Positions 42,376-53,769 of a stretch of DNA of 64,000 nt are shown one piece after another. How positions within the stretch are numbered: the stretch's first letter is position 1; every line of letters starts with the position of its first letter. The position numbers and the translations under genes are program-made. The stretch lies in the NCBI GenBank assembly GCA_026018925.1, contig JAKSZU010000009.1:79513090-79577089 (forward strand). Reading direction: 5' to 3'. Below the pieces are notes generated by a model. That model was not told where the DNA came from. It searched no databases and was given only the letters and a program-made list of their open reading frames with translations. The stretch is from Tupaia tana. Taxonomy: Eukaryota > Chordata > Mammalia > Scandentia > Tupaiidae.

Positions 42376-42604
42376 TTTTAAATACTTTTGTCATAGGGTG
42401 CATGTGCTCCCCAGAAAGAGACAGAGAGAGAAAAAGTGAGAAATGATCCCCTGGGGGTGGGTGGCCATGCAGCAGTCCCTTCTACAATCTCCTCTTTGGG
42501 TCTGCATGCACAACCATGTTTTTCAGGCCACGGGGTCTAGGACTTGAAGGACTTAGTTGGTCATATGAGATCCAGAGACTTAACCACCATACCATTTACT
42601 GGCC
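42376..42604 (-). mobile_element. SINE family 1, older copy
   Basis: Reversed: 'gtcatagggtgcatgtgctc', 'gaaatgatcccctgggggtg', 'aaccaccataccatttactg'. The tRNA-like head is degraded. Confidence 0.78.
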
Positions 42605-42950
42605 CAAAATTCTATCTTTTTAAATTGAGAAACAGAGAGGTGAACTTTCTCTATTCTTTAACAGATATTTGGGAAGAATGATTATGCAAAATATAAGAAT
42701 CAAGAGCAATACCTGGCCATAATAGCCCCTTGTTATATCTCATATAAATTATCTCATAACAATAGAAATGCTTAATACTTTTTTCACCTTGCTTCCCTAA
42801 TGTCGATTTTTCAAATTCATATATTCACAGATAGAGGAAATATTATCATAAAGAAAAAGTCACAAAGTCTTCATTGTGCTCCTGTCAGATTGTCTAATAT
42901 CCCTGTATAACATTCACTGATTTAGTAGCTATAGTTAATTTAAATTTTTG
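42605..42950. other. Unassigned AT-rich DNA
   Basis: No gene or repeat is recognisable. Confidence 0.5.
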
Positions 42951-42954
42951 ATTA

Positions 42955-43079
42955 ATTAATTAATTTACATTCATTCATTCATTGAGCATTGTCATACCAT
43001 ACAAAATGTGATTTCCCATCCAGAATATACTGCATAGTGGCTTAATCATACATGTAACTGTCAATAATTTTCCATTTCT

Positions 43080-43083
<4 letters not shown>
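42955..43083 (-). mobile_element. LINE 3'UTR tail (same type as the half-L1), minus strand
   Basis: In reverse: 'ctatgcagtatattctggat', 'gggaaatcacattttgtatg', 'aatgaatgaatgtaaattaa'. This is the tail also seen at 12200-12345. Confidence 0.75.

Positions 43084-43160
<77 letters not shown>
43084..43160. repeat. (TA)n(TG)n compound microsatellite
   Basis: About 20 TA units followed by about 18 TG units, at the broken end of the LINE tail. Confidence 0.95.
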
Positions 43161-43163
<3 letters not shown>

Positions 43164-43199
43164 TTCCCCCATTTCTCTTTTTTCATTTTTTTAATTTAT

Positions 43200-43950
43200 T
43201 ATTTTCTTAATCTTGTTATCTTGTTTATATTATGTTGAATCACATATAACTTTACAGTGTATTACATTTCTTTTTCTGGAAGGAATACCATGCATATCAG
43301 TCAATACAAAGACATTAAAATCCCCATCATCATCCTCAAATAGCTTTTTATTACTTTTTTCTAGATTATTATTATTATTATTCCAATTATTTTAAAACAT
43401 CCAATCATTATAATTTTACTTGTAAAAAGACTTGACCCAACATGAAATATTTCTCAGACCAGTCCAGTTGAGGATACTATACATATCATCATCAACAGGT
43501 AATAAATCATTTCTGTGTCCCACTAATGTCATGCCTCTCCATTTGGTCTCTTGCTATCCTTCTCCATACTCTTCTCTTCTCCTGCACCATTCCACACTGT
43601 CTTTATTATCACTATTTTCACTGATTTTATATCCTATAATATTTTGCTCTCTACCGTAAAGCGCAGATAGTCAGTATATATTAAGTGAATACAAACAATA
43701 TATTTCTTTTATATCCTGGATTGCTTCACTTAGCAATAGATCCTCCATATCCGATGACTTTCTATCAAATACCAGGGTCTTGTTTTTTTGTGGCTGAGTA
43801 GTATTCCATAGAGTACATGTGCCACACTTTTTCAATTTGTTCATCTGTTTGTGGATATTTGGGGTGGTTCCATGTCTTAGTGATCATGAATAATGCTGCA
43901 GTAAACATTGATGTGCAAGTACTTTTCCAACTGTGCATCTGAGAAGTATA
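43200..43950 (-). mobile_element. L1 3' end (ORF2 C-terminus and 3'UTR), minus strand
   Basis: In reverse, the segment from 43950 down reads 'aatgctgcagtaaacattga' antisense ORF2 tail, 'ggaaccaccccaaatatcca', 'ctactcagccacaaaaaaac', then the 3'UTR ('gggacacagaaatgatttat', 'gatgatgatatgtatagtat'). Frames are broken. Confidence 0.85.
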
Positions 43951-44241
43951 TTTTGAGAATGAAAATGGTAAATATATTTCTCACATTTATCATAAATGAA
44001 ACTCAAAAATGGAATTTTTCATATCAGTAGGCAGTAAATAGTAAGCTACTTAGTGGTATAAAGTTTTCTTAACACTAGGGTTTTTACTGGATGGTGACTA
44101 TTTCCTTGATAAAAAGATACCTTTCATGATGGTAATCATCATTTAAGTTATTATTTATGGGGTGCATACTATTCCCATGATACGGTGGTTTAAGTTAATT
44201 TCTTTCTTCACCCTTCAAAACAATCCCATTAGGTGAGTGTG
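43951..44241. other. Unassigned DNA
   Basis: No repeat or gene recognised. Confidence 0.5.
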
Positions 44242-44582
44242 TGCTATAGGTTGAATATATTTTCTCTAAAATTCATGTGCTGATATTTGATTGTAATGAA
44301 ACTGCGAGTGTAAAAGCATGATTCAGTTATTGTGTTGAAATGTGGGGCTTTTGGGAAGAGATTGGTGATTGGGTGATTTGGGTGGGGCTTCTATGATTGC
44401 ATTATGATGGGTTTACAAGGACAGTAAATGAGGCAGACAGAGACCCACATGCAACACAGACCATGCTCTACTTCCAACCATGTGATGTAGCCAGAAGAAT
44501 CCCACCAGAATGAGCTCCTGAACCTCAGACATCTGAACTATGAGTTGAATAAATTTCTACTTACATAAATCCTCCAATTTCA
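44242..44582 (+). mobile_element. MaLR (MST/THE-type) LTR
   Basis: 'tgctataggttgaatat', 'aaaattcatgtgctgata', 'gggaagagattggtgattgg', 'caaccatgtgatgtagcc' and 'agttgaataaatttctac' follow the order of ERVL-MaLR LTRs, ending near the polyadenylation signal where SINEs inserted. Confidence 0.85.
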
Positions 44583-44838
44583 GGACCAGCAGATGCTATA
44601 ATGGTTATGTTGCTGGACTCCAGTGAAGTTGACTGTAGCCCAAGACCTAGACCTGGAGGCTTAAAAAATTCATACTGGACATGAGTGCATGAGTGCCCAA
44701 AATCCAAACAGGATAATGGAGGAGAAGGGATTGCAGTATGGCATTCCACCCTTGGGGATGATTTCTTGCTTTCTGTCTTTCTCTGTCTCTCTGGAAAGTG
44801 CATGTGCCCTGTAGCAAAAATCTCTCTCAAAAAAAAAT
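44583..44838 (+). mobile_element. SINE family 1, first of a tandem pair
   Basis: Plus copy with decayed CpGs (older than its partner), inserted in the MaLR LTR at 'tcctccaatttca'. Confidence 0.88.
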
Positions 44839-44849
44839 TCTCTAATTTC

Positions 44850-45096
44850 GGGACCAGCAGTTAGTGTAATGGCTATGTCGTTGGACTCCCACGTAGTCGA
44901 CCGCAGTTCAATCCCCAGACCCGGTGGCTTAAACTCACACTGGGCACATGTGCGTGCATGCCCAAAATCCCGAGAGGAGATTGGAGAAGGGATTGCAGCG
45001 TGGCTATCCCCCCTGGGGGGTGATTTCTTGCTTTCTGTCTCTCTGTCTCTCTCTGTCTGGCGAGCGCACGTGCCCTATAGCAAAAACCTCTAAAAA
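44850..45096 (+). mobile_element. SINE family 1, second of a tandem pair, with target duplication
   Basis: Plus copy, CpG-rich. AAATTCTCTAATTTC lies on both sides (ending at 44849 and about 45097-45111), so it inserted into the flank of the older copy. Confidence 0.93.
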
Positions 45097-45111
45097 AAAT
45101 TCTCTAATTTC

Positions 45112-45605
45112 AAGATTAGCAATGGAACAAGTTAGAATAATTGAATATTATATACTTATTTTGTATATGGAATAACTGAAAATTCTAGAGGTTAATTAAT
45201 TTCTCCAAAATCACATAATTGGTTAATGGCAGAGTTAATATCCCAATCTAGATCTCTTTGCCTCCAAAGATTATATTCTTAACCAATACAATACACAAAA
45301 TTTTATTAATTTATTAAAATGTTATAAGGTAATTTCTCAGGCTATGCCAGCCTTTAGGAGAAAGTGAAGGATATTTGTATTTACTTAGAATTCATCACCC
45401 TCTCATCCCCACCTTTTATTATAAGAAGTAAAACTTGCACCCAAATTTATTTCTACTGTTGTAGGCACAGGTTATTCCTAGTATTACTTAGAGGTAATTG
45501 GGAGTTTGCTGCTTCCCTGAATAGTGTTTTCAGGAGTAAAAACAGAAATTAATTTAACAGCAACAAAATTATCAAAACATTTACAAAGTATGTATTGTAT
45601 GCTAG
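45112..45605 (+). mobile_element. MIR at about 45185-45290 and unassigned DNA
   Basis: 'aggttaattaatttctccaa', 'atcacataattggttaatgg' and 'atctctttgcctccaaagat' keep the order of a MIR 3' half. Nothing else was recognised up to the LTR. Confidence 0.6.
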
Positions 45606-45611
45606 AAATTA

Positions 45612-46238
45612 TGTCGGTGTCTGCCTCAGACTTAGCTCGGTCTAAGAAAAAGCGGAAAGAAAGAGACAAAGAGACAGTAGCAATGAACACAGTTGGCCTG
45701 AGCCTAAGCAGTCCAAGCAACTTGTGCTAAGCAGTCCAAGCAACTTGTGCTGCCCAAACTGGGTGCCTGCCTTTATAGGGCAAAGCAACACTACATATGT
45801 GTATTTCATGACATTCCACAGATAAGTTGATATGTTACAGACAATAAGAAGCAGGTAACAAATCTATAAGAGCTTAGACATAGTGGGCCAGGTGTATTTC
45901 TTGGCTACATCCATATCAAAGAGAAATTCCGATAAAATTCTTATCTAGTGGAGAAAAGCCTAGCTGCATTTGTGGGAAGGATACTTTCTTAAAAACATCA
46001 AAGGGGTGTTGATAGGCTAAAGAATCTTACAGAGGCAGAGCAGGGGTTGGAATTTACTAATTGAGGTCAGGATGTTTCCTGAATTCCCCCCTAGAAAATT
46101 CTACCCTTTGCTCTGCTTGCAGTAAGGGTCAAGAAAAGGACAAGCTGCAAGGTCTTGTCATAGACAAAAGGGACAGGTGATGTTTGCTCAGAGAATTTCC
46201 CCACATCCTCAGGGCCTCTCTCCAAACATGTCCCTACA
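45612..46238 (-). repeat. Solo LTR, class II (ERVK-type), with 6-bp target duplication
   Basis: In reverse it starts TGTAGGGACATG and ends GCAGACACCGACA. The 6-bp duplication AAATTA lies at 45606-45611 and 46239-46244, the length used by betaretrovirus-like ERVs. Reverse TATA 'ccctataaaggcagg' lies at about 45772-45786. The downstream R/U5 part has a CT-rich block ('gtctctttgtctctttc'). A 23-bp direct repeat (45706-45728 and 45729-45751) lies just after the TATA. Confidence 0.93.
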
Positions 46239-46244
46239 AAATTA

Positions 46245-46450
46245 TACTACTTATTTACTGTTGAAGTGACATCAATAAAGTATTTTGACATTTCTAAGAA
46301 AGAACGCATTTCTTCTGTGAATGAAATTTAGGAGAAGTCTGTATAGTAGAGGCAATATTTGGTCTGGGCCTTGTATTTGGATAAAGGGAAAAGAGAAGTC
46401 ATATTTGTTAGAAAGGAAAAAGATGAATAAATAAATACAGGCTTCAAAAC
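46245..46450. other. Unassigned DNA
   Basis: No element recognised. Confidence 0.5.
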
Positions 46451-46460
46451 AGATGGTAAC

Positions 46461-46818
46461 TTTGGATAATAATAAGCAGTTTGATGTGGTTGTACAACAG
46501 GGAAAAATCATAACATATTTTCTGTTTTTTTATGCAAAAATGCATCATGGCTTTTCCAATGACCCAACAATTTCAGAACAGTGTGTAACAATTGGCCATT
46601 TAAATTTAATAGTAAAAGACTGGATAATGATAATAATGTATAGTAAAACCTTCAGAGGTAAAGGAAAATGTTTCGTGGATCATTTTTGTGTGTGTGTGTG
46701 TGTGTGTGGCAGTTGTAACTTATTGGTTTTTAAAATCAGTACTTTTCAATGGAAACAACTTGACCAAAACTCTGTCACAGAATTTTCAGATTTGTTAGAA
46801 CAAATCTTAATGATGGGG

Positions 46819-46880
<62 letters not shown>
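46461..46880 (+). pseudogene. Candidate retrocopy or 3'UTR insertion ending in (A)64
   Basis: About 356 bp of non-repeat-looking sequence with a (TG)n run at 46690 ends in an uninterrupted A run of about 64 (46817-46880). AGATGGTAAC occurs just before (46451-46460) and 18 bp after the A run (46899-46908), a possible target duplication. The source transcript is not recognised, and the open frame here reads into poly-lysine and is not evidence of a gene. Confidence 0.35.
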
Positions 46881-46882
<2 letters not shown>

Positions 46883-47889
46883 CGCAAAAACCTAAATAAG
46901 ATGGTAACAGTGGAGGAGAAGCATCACAATGGAGATATTTTGGAGATACATTCAGTAAGATTTAAGAAATTATTCTATGTGAATTGTAAAAGATATATGA
47001 GAATCACATATAATTTTAAGACTTATAGGCCAAGATCTGGGCCTCTGCTGCCCTTTCTTGGTTTAGCTTCATGGCTGTGAAGCCCCCCATCCAGGGACTC
47101 CTTCCAGACCCCAGTGCTGGTCAGGTAAGCAAAGTCTCTCTCTCTCTCCCCGATTCTGTGGTGTCCCTTCTAATTTTTTTCCCCTTTTTTTTTAAAAAAA
47201 CAAACAAACAAACAAACAAAAAAACCAAACAACTTTCTGCCCCCTTATGTCATTCTCTTGCTAATTTGTCTCTTCCTCCCTCACCTAGGACAGAATCCTT
47301 GCAGGCATCTATCTCCATCTCTGCCTCTGCTGCCCTTTTATATTTTTAACTCAATTTTATTTTCTGTGATGTGATTTATGCTTTTTTCTCCTCTTTTTTT
47401 TTTAGTTCCTTCCTTTTTCTTTTTTTTTTGTTCCTATGTCTGTTTCCTACTTTCTTTTTCTTTTACCTTACTTTCTTATTTTACTGCTCAGTCCTTACTG
47501 ACTGCCTAGAGAAGTTTAGATGCATAGTAGCTAAACATCTAAATATTGTGAATTTTAGAGAATTTTTTGCCCCTCACTGTACTGGTTGTAAAAAGAGTGA
47601 AACTCCCCTTTATAAATATGATTTCAAAACTCCTCCTGTGATTACCAAACTGTAGGACACAATAGAAGGGAGAAAATAGCACTGAATTACTTCAGAGGAA
47701 AGGGAAAAATGTGACCTCACAGTTACAGGAAATTTATCCAATAAGTTAGCCAAAAGTAAATACATTACCAAATGACTAAAAATCACAGAAGAGCCTCAAG
47801 GATGAGCGAATCAAATAATACATCTTCAAGATAGTAACATTGCATCTCATCTCCAAATAGGGAAAAATTAAAGGATATTACTAAAATGT

Positions 47890-48110
47890 CATAAAAAGCA
47901 ATTAGAGTATGAGGAAGGACATTTAGAAGAAAAATAGAAAGGCAAAGCATTAATGGGACAAAGAAATGGGATATTATCTGTTGAAGATAATTTTATAGTA
48001 TTAGCAACTGGACTAGGGAGAAATGTACACATGTTGGAATATTCACTTTGTAAGCTAAATAACATGAATGAATGTATAAAAGAACATGAAATAAAAAATA
48101 AAATAAAATA
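47890..48110 (+). mobile_element. L1 3'UTR fragment nested in ORF1
   Basis: 'atgggacaaagaaatgggat', 'ttatctgttgaagataattt', 'caactggactagggagaaat' and an AATAAAATAAAATAA tail sit between ORF1 segments. Confidence 0.85.
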
Positions 48111-48950
48111 ATTTAGAATATTTATGATAACAAAACTCTATGAGATGCAAGAGAAAGAGACATTGAGCTCCAAGAGATGAGGAAGTTCTTCCACGATATG
48201 AAAGAAGAATTGAACACCATAAAAAAAACAATAAAATGGAACTGTTAGGTAGAAATCCTGTAATGTGGGAAATCAAAACCTCCCCTGAAAGTATTAAAAA
48301 CAGGTTAAACCATGCAGAAGATTAAATCACGGAACTAGAAGACAAAACCTATGAACTAGAAAAAACTATTAAAAATCCTAAAAGAGAAAAAAAAAGAAAA
48401 ATGAGAATATATGAGAAATACTAGATACCATGAAACGCCCAAACATCAGAATAATTGGTATCCCATAAGGTGAAGAAACCAATAAGGACATTGATAATCT
48501 ATCCCGCAAAGTCCTGGATGAAAACTTTCCAAATCTAGAGAGGCACTCAAGCATTCAACTTAGGAAATATATAGAATCAACCCAGGAAGATCCTCTCCAT
48601 AGCACATCATAGATAAATTAGCCAAAATCACAAAGACAATATACAAAGACTGGCAAGAGAGAAACGTCAAGTAATTTACAAAGGCTATTCCATCAAGCCA
48701 CACTGGACCTCTCACCGGATACACTACAAGTGAGGAAAGAATGGGGTAATATATTCAAAGTGTTAAAGGAAAAACAATTCCAACCAAGAATATTATACCT
48801 GGAAAGATTATCCTTGGTATGTGAAAAGGAGATAAAAACTTTCTCAGATAAAATACCTGAAAGAATTTACCGACCAGCTCTTCAAGAAATTCTTAAAGGA
48901 TTACTATACCAAGAAAACTAAAGTCAGACAGACAGCAATAAGAGGAAAAC

Positions 48951-48981
<31 letters not shown>

Positions 48982-49199
48982 ACCAAGAACATGGCCAACT
49001 TAATGGTAGAGACAAGTCTGGAAACATTGATAATAATGTTGAATATTAATGGATTAAATTCTCTGATTAAAAAAAAAATCTCTGGTCAAGAGACACAGAC
49101 GGGCTGAATGGATTAAAAATCAGAAACCCTCTATCTGCTTCCTACAAGAAATCCATCTCATGTATAAAGACACACACAAATTAAAAGTGAAGGGTTGAG

Positions 49200-49462
49200 G
49201 GGACCAGCAGTTAGCGTAATGGCTATGTCGCTGCACTCCCACGTAGTTGACTGCGGTTCGAGTCCCGGACCCGGTGGCTTAAAACTCACACCGGGCATGT
49301 GTGCATGCGTGTCCAAGATCCCAAGAGGAGAATGGAGGAGAAGGGATTGTGGCATGGCCATCCCCCCTGGGGGGTGATTTCTCGCTTTCTGTCTCTCTGT
49401 CTCTCTCTGTCTGGTGAGTGCACGCACCCTATCACAAAAATCTCTCCAAAAAAGAAAAAAAA
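49200..49462 (+). mobile_element. SINE family 1, young, with 17-bp target duplication
   Basis: Inserted in L1 ORF2. AAAAGTGAAGGGTTGAG lies at 49183-49199 and 49463-49479. A and B boxes are intact. Confidence 0.96.
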
Positions 49463-50220
49463 AAAAGTGAAGGGTTGAGAAAAGGTATTCAAAATGGAAA
49501 CCAAAAAAGAGTAGGATTCCTTATACTGCTTTAGAACAAAAAAGGCTTTAAGACAAAAATGTAAGAGACAGAGAAGGGCATTCTATATTAGTAAAAATGC
49601 TAATGCATCAAGAAGATATAACGCTTATAAATATTTATGCACCCAACGCAGGAGCACCCAAATATGTAAAGAAAAGACTGCTAGATCTAAAAGGGGAGAT
49701 AGACTGTAACACACTAATTTTGGAAACCTAAACACCCCATTATCCCTTTAGACAGATCAATGAACAAAAAATAAGTAAAGAGATTCAAGACCTAAAAGAT
49801 ACCATAATCAGATGGACTTGATAGACATCTATAGAACTTTCCACATAAAGAAAAAAACACAAAATATACATTTTTCTCAGTCCCACATGACACCTTCTTG
49901 AAGATTGACCACATGATAGGGCATAAAAACCAGGTTTTGTGTATTCAAAGGTATAGAAACAATATCCAGCATCTTCTCTGACCATGATGGAGTTAAACTT
50001 GATATCAATCTCAGGAAAAACACTTAAATATACACAAATACATGGAAACCAAGTAACCTACTTCTGAATGACTTCAAGACTAATGAAGAGATTAAGACTG
50101 AAGTCAAAAGATTCACAGAAACAAATGATAAGTGCATAAGCTTTCATGATTTATGGGACACTGCAAAAGTAGACATAAGAAGGAAGTTCATACCAATTAG
50201 TGTGCATAAGAAAAGGATGG

Positions 50221-51560
50221 AAAAGGGAGTCTGCCATGAGAGCTGAGATCTAGTGATTTCAGAGATAAGAGAAATGAAGATTTTCTGCTGATAATCTACC
50301 CTGGTAGAGCCTTGTCTCCTCTCTTTCTCTTTCTGCCTTTCTCTCTCTGTATCTTTATTTTTCTGAATTTTCCTTTTTAAAATTTTTTTAAGGTGAAGTT
50401 TTTTCTAGGCTTTGAAATCCTCCTTTATCTTGGTAATAATCCCTTCTCCTCTCCCTCTCCCATCTAGGCAAAAAAAGACAGGCCAGAAGAATACTGAGTA
50501 TACCATAAGAGCTGAGATCTAGTGATTTCAGAGATTAGAGCAATAAAGATGTTCTTCTGAGAATCTATCAGCGGTTTTCATTTTTTACTTTTTATAATTA
50601 ACAAATAAATAATTTTTTTGTTTACGAACAAAATAAAAAAGGAAACAGCAGTTAGCGTAATGGCTATGTCGCTGGACTCCCATGTAGTCGACCGAGGTTC
50701 GAGTCCCGGACCTGGTGGCTTAAACTCATGCCGGGCACGTGTGTGTGTGCATGCCCAAGATCCTGAGAGGAGAATGGAGGAGAAGGGATTGCGGCATGGC
50801 CATACCCCCCGGGCGGTGATTTCTCACTTTCTGTCTCTCTGTCTCTCTCTGTCTGTCTGGCGAGCACACGCACCCTATAGCAAAAATCTTTCCAAAAAGA
50901 AAAAAGCAAAGAGATTCAAGACCTATCCTTTTTTCTCTTTTTTTCTTTCTCTCTCTGTTTTCTTATTCTTTTTTTTACCTCATCACATTGCTGCTCAGCT
51001 TCAACTTAGTGAGTGTCTAGACAATTCTAAATGAAAAGTTGACAAATTTGAATACTATTTAATTTTTCATATCCCTCAGCTCCCACTGAATCTGTGTCAC
51101 AAAGGGAAAAAAACATAATGCCAAAGAGTTTGCAGACCATGTCCTCCTGTGTGCATCTGATCGCTTAGATTGATCTTCTAGAGTTTAGGAAGAAATGGAT
51201 ACCCCATCAGATGACTAGAAATCACCATAGGGTCACAAGAAATATGGAAAACCAAGAAAATACCTCATCCTCTAGGGAAAATAATAATTCCTCTTCATCC
51301 GCAGAGCGTACAATGGAAATCATGGAAATGTCTGATAAAGAATTTAGAATACTCATAGCGTCAAAACTAAAAGAGATGGAAGAGAAGAGGGACAATGAAC
51401 ACCAGAAGAAAAAAGCCAATGAGTCCCAGGAGGTGAGGAATTTCTTGCTAGAGCTGAAAGAGGAAATACACACCATAAAAAAGAATCAAATGGAACTGTT
51501 CAAGATGAAGGCTATAATATAGGAAGTCAAAATCTCCTTTGAAAGTACTAAAAGGTATTT
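50221..51560 (+). mobile_element. L1 5'UTR and ORF1 N-terminus (separate 5' end)
   Basis: The 5'UTR has a block (about 50241-50300) repeated at about 50509-50570, a 268-bp period. CT-rich sequence and the 'gtgtctagacaattctaaat' block precede ORF1. An ORF1 N-terminus and coiled coil are open at 51211-51522 (MTRNHHRVTRNMENQENTS..., with MEIMEMSDKEF and ELKEEIHTIKKNQMEL). The reading stops after 'aaagtactaaaagg', where a second ORF1 start region begins. Confidence 0.8.
50640..50905 (+). mobile_element. SINE family 1 in the L1 5'UTR
   Basis: Plus copy with intact boxes; the first bases read GGAAACAGCAG instead of GGGACCAGCAG. No clear duplication. Confidence 0.93.
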
Positions 51561-51628
51561 CAAAGGGAACACATCTCCCAATGGTCAGAAGTAGAAGAAG
51601 AACCTCAGGTCTGAATAAAGCAGGAACT

Positions 51629-52556
51629 ATGTCTCCATCAAAAGAACACAGTGACTCCCTTCCTTTTCTTGAAAAAATAGAGAACGTTACCAAATGTCCA
51701 AGATAGAATTTACAACATTCATGTTGAAGAAACACTATGAGATGGAACAAAAAAGAGACAATGAACTACAGGAGATAAGAAAGTCCTTCCATGATATGAA
51801 GGAAGAAATGGACACGCTAAGAAAGAATAAGATGGAACTATTAGAGGTGAAGTCTGTAATACAGGAAATCAAAAACTCTCTCAAAAGTATTAGAAGTAAA
51901 TTAGACCATGCTGAAGATCGAATCTCTGATATAGAAGATAAAACTTCTGACCTAGAGAAAATCACCAAAAAAGATAGAGAAAAAAAACAAAAAAAATGAG
52001 GATAACATACAAGAAATACTAGATTCCATTAGATTTCCTAACACCCGAATAATTGGTATCTCAGAAGATGAAGAAACTAAGAAGGGCATGGAAAAACTAT
52101 TCTATGAAATCTTGGAAGAAAATTTCCCAAGTCTAGAGAGGCACTCAAGCATACAGACCCAAGAAATACAAAGGACCCCAAAAAGAATCAACCCAAGAAG
52201 ATCTTCCCCAAGGCATATCATAGCCAAACTGGCTAAGACCACAGGTAAAGATAAGATATAAAAAACTGGCAAGAGAGAAATGACAAGTGACTTACAAAGG
52301 TCACCTCATCAGGCTAACACCAGACTTCTCAACGGAAACAATGCAAGCAAGGAAAGAGTGGGAAGATGTATTGAAAGTGTTAAGAGAGAAACAATTTCAG
52401 CCAAGATTATTGTATCCTGCAAGATTATCCTTCATATGGGAAAAAAAGATTAAAATCTTCTCAGACCAAAAAAAAAAAAAAAAATTGAAAGAATTTGCAA
52501 GTACCAGACCAGCTCTCCAAGAAACCCTGAAGAAAGTACTGCTCCAGGAAAACTAA
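51629..52556 (+). pseudogene. L1 ORF1 (RNA-binding chaperone), frameshifted
   Basis: ORF1p trimerises through a coiled coil and coats L1 RNA. Here the N-terminal start (51629) is out of frame with the coiled-coil segment at 51694-51999 (EQKRDNELQEIRKSFHDMKE, ENSL/SIRSKLDHAEDRISD heptads). The RRM region follows in another frame. The C-terminal domain at 52287-52556 contains LTPDFSTETMQARKEW and EKQFQPRLLYPARLSF. A poly-A expansion at 52469-52486 inserts lysines near the end, which is in frame with the final LLQEN. Confidence 0.88.
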
Positions 52557-52600
52557 AGAAGTAACAGCCAGAAACAAAGGAGTAAAAGGCAACTAAGACA

Positions 52601-53596
52601 ATGGCCAACTTAAACTTCGGGACAGATCCAGTAACATCAATAATAACATTGCATGTTAATGGATTAAATTCTCCAATCAAGAGACACAGACTGGCTGAAT
52701 GGATTAAAAAACAAAACCCCTCTATCTGCTGCCTACAGGAAACTCACTTCATGGATAAATATATACATAGACTAAAAGTGAAGTGTCGGAAAAAGATTTT
52801 CCATACAGATGGGAACCAAAAAAGAGCTGGAGTCGCAATACTAATCGCTGACAAAATAGGCTTTAAAACAAAAACTATTCGAAGAGACAAAGAAGGGCAC
52901 TATATTGTAGTAAAAGGGTCAATCGATCAAGAAGATATAACGCTTATTAATATCTATGCACCTAACACAGGAGCACCCAAATATGTGAAGGAAACACTGC
53001 TAGATCTAAAAAGGCAGATAGCCTGCAACACACTAATTGTTGGAGATCTCAACACTGCCCTATGCCCTCTGGATAGATCATCTAGACAAAAAATAGGTAA
53101 AGAGATAAAGGATCTAAATGATAGCATAAATCAAATGGACTTAACAGATATCTATAGAACTTTCCATCCCAAAACATGGAGATACACGTTTCTTTTCTCG
53201 CCACCACATGGAATATTCTTGAAGACTGACCACATCATAGGGCACAAAGCAAGTCTCTACAGATTCAAAGGCATAGAAACTATACCCAGGGTCTTCTCTG
53301 ACCATGATGGAATTAAACTTGAGTTTAATTTCAAGAGAAATCCTCAAAAATACACAAATACATGGAAACTTAATAATCTACTCCTGAATGACTACACAAA
53401 TACTGAAGAAATAAAGACTGAAATCAAAAGGTTCATGGAAGCCAATGACGATGAGGACATGGTTTTCAGTAATCTTTGGGACACTGCTAAAGCAGTCATA
53501 AGAGGGAAGTTCATAGCAATTAGTGCACCTAAGAGGAACATGGAAAGAAGACAAATGGATCACTTAACATCATGCCTCACAGAATTGGAAAAGTAA
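52601..53596 (+). pseudogene. L1 ORF2 endonuclease domain
   Basis: 331 open codons cover the whole AP-type endonuclease that nicks target DNA. HVNGLN (catalytic N), QETHF (E), INIYAPN (Y), VGDLN (D and N), KTDHIIGHK and FSDHD (final D-H pair) are all present in the expected order. The sequence stops at 53594-53596, in the linker before the RT domain, so the domain itself is complete but separated from RT. Confidence 0.93.
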
Positions 53597-53769
53597 GAGG
53601 AAAAAGATCCAGAAAACTCCAGGAGAAAGGAAATAATAAAGATCCGAGTAGAAATAAATGAAATAGAAAATAAACGAACTATACAGAAAATAAATCAAAG
53701 TAAAAGCTGGTTCTTTGAAAAGATACACCACTCGCGAGACTTATTAAGAAGAAGAGAGAAAAGAACCAG

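Larger units (their letters stand above)
47030..50220 (+). mobile_element. L1 (5'UTR, ORF1, ORF2 start), 3'-truncated
   Basis: A GC-richer 5'UTR ('ggcctctgctgccctttctt', 'ccagtgctggtcaggtaag') starts near 47030. Broken ORF1 runs to 48921 (last 63 codons open at 48730-48921), and ORF2 starts about 48990. Endonuclease-domain sequence runs to about 50220, where another L1 5'UTR begins. Insertions: an L1 3'UTR at about 47890-48110 and a SINE at 49200-49462. Confidence 0.87.

Noticed and set aside
46453..46899. A 148-codon open frame as a small protein gene
   Set aside because: A third of it is poly-lysine from the A run and another part is a CVCVC run from (TG)n. No domain or coding bias is seen.
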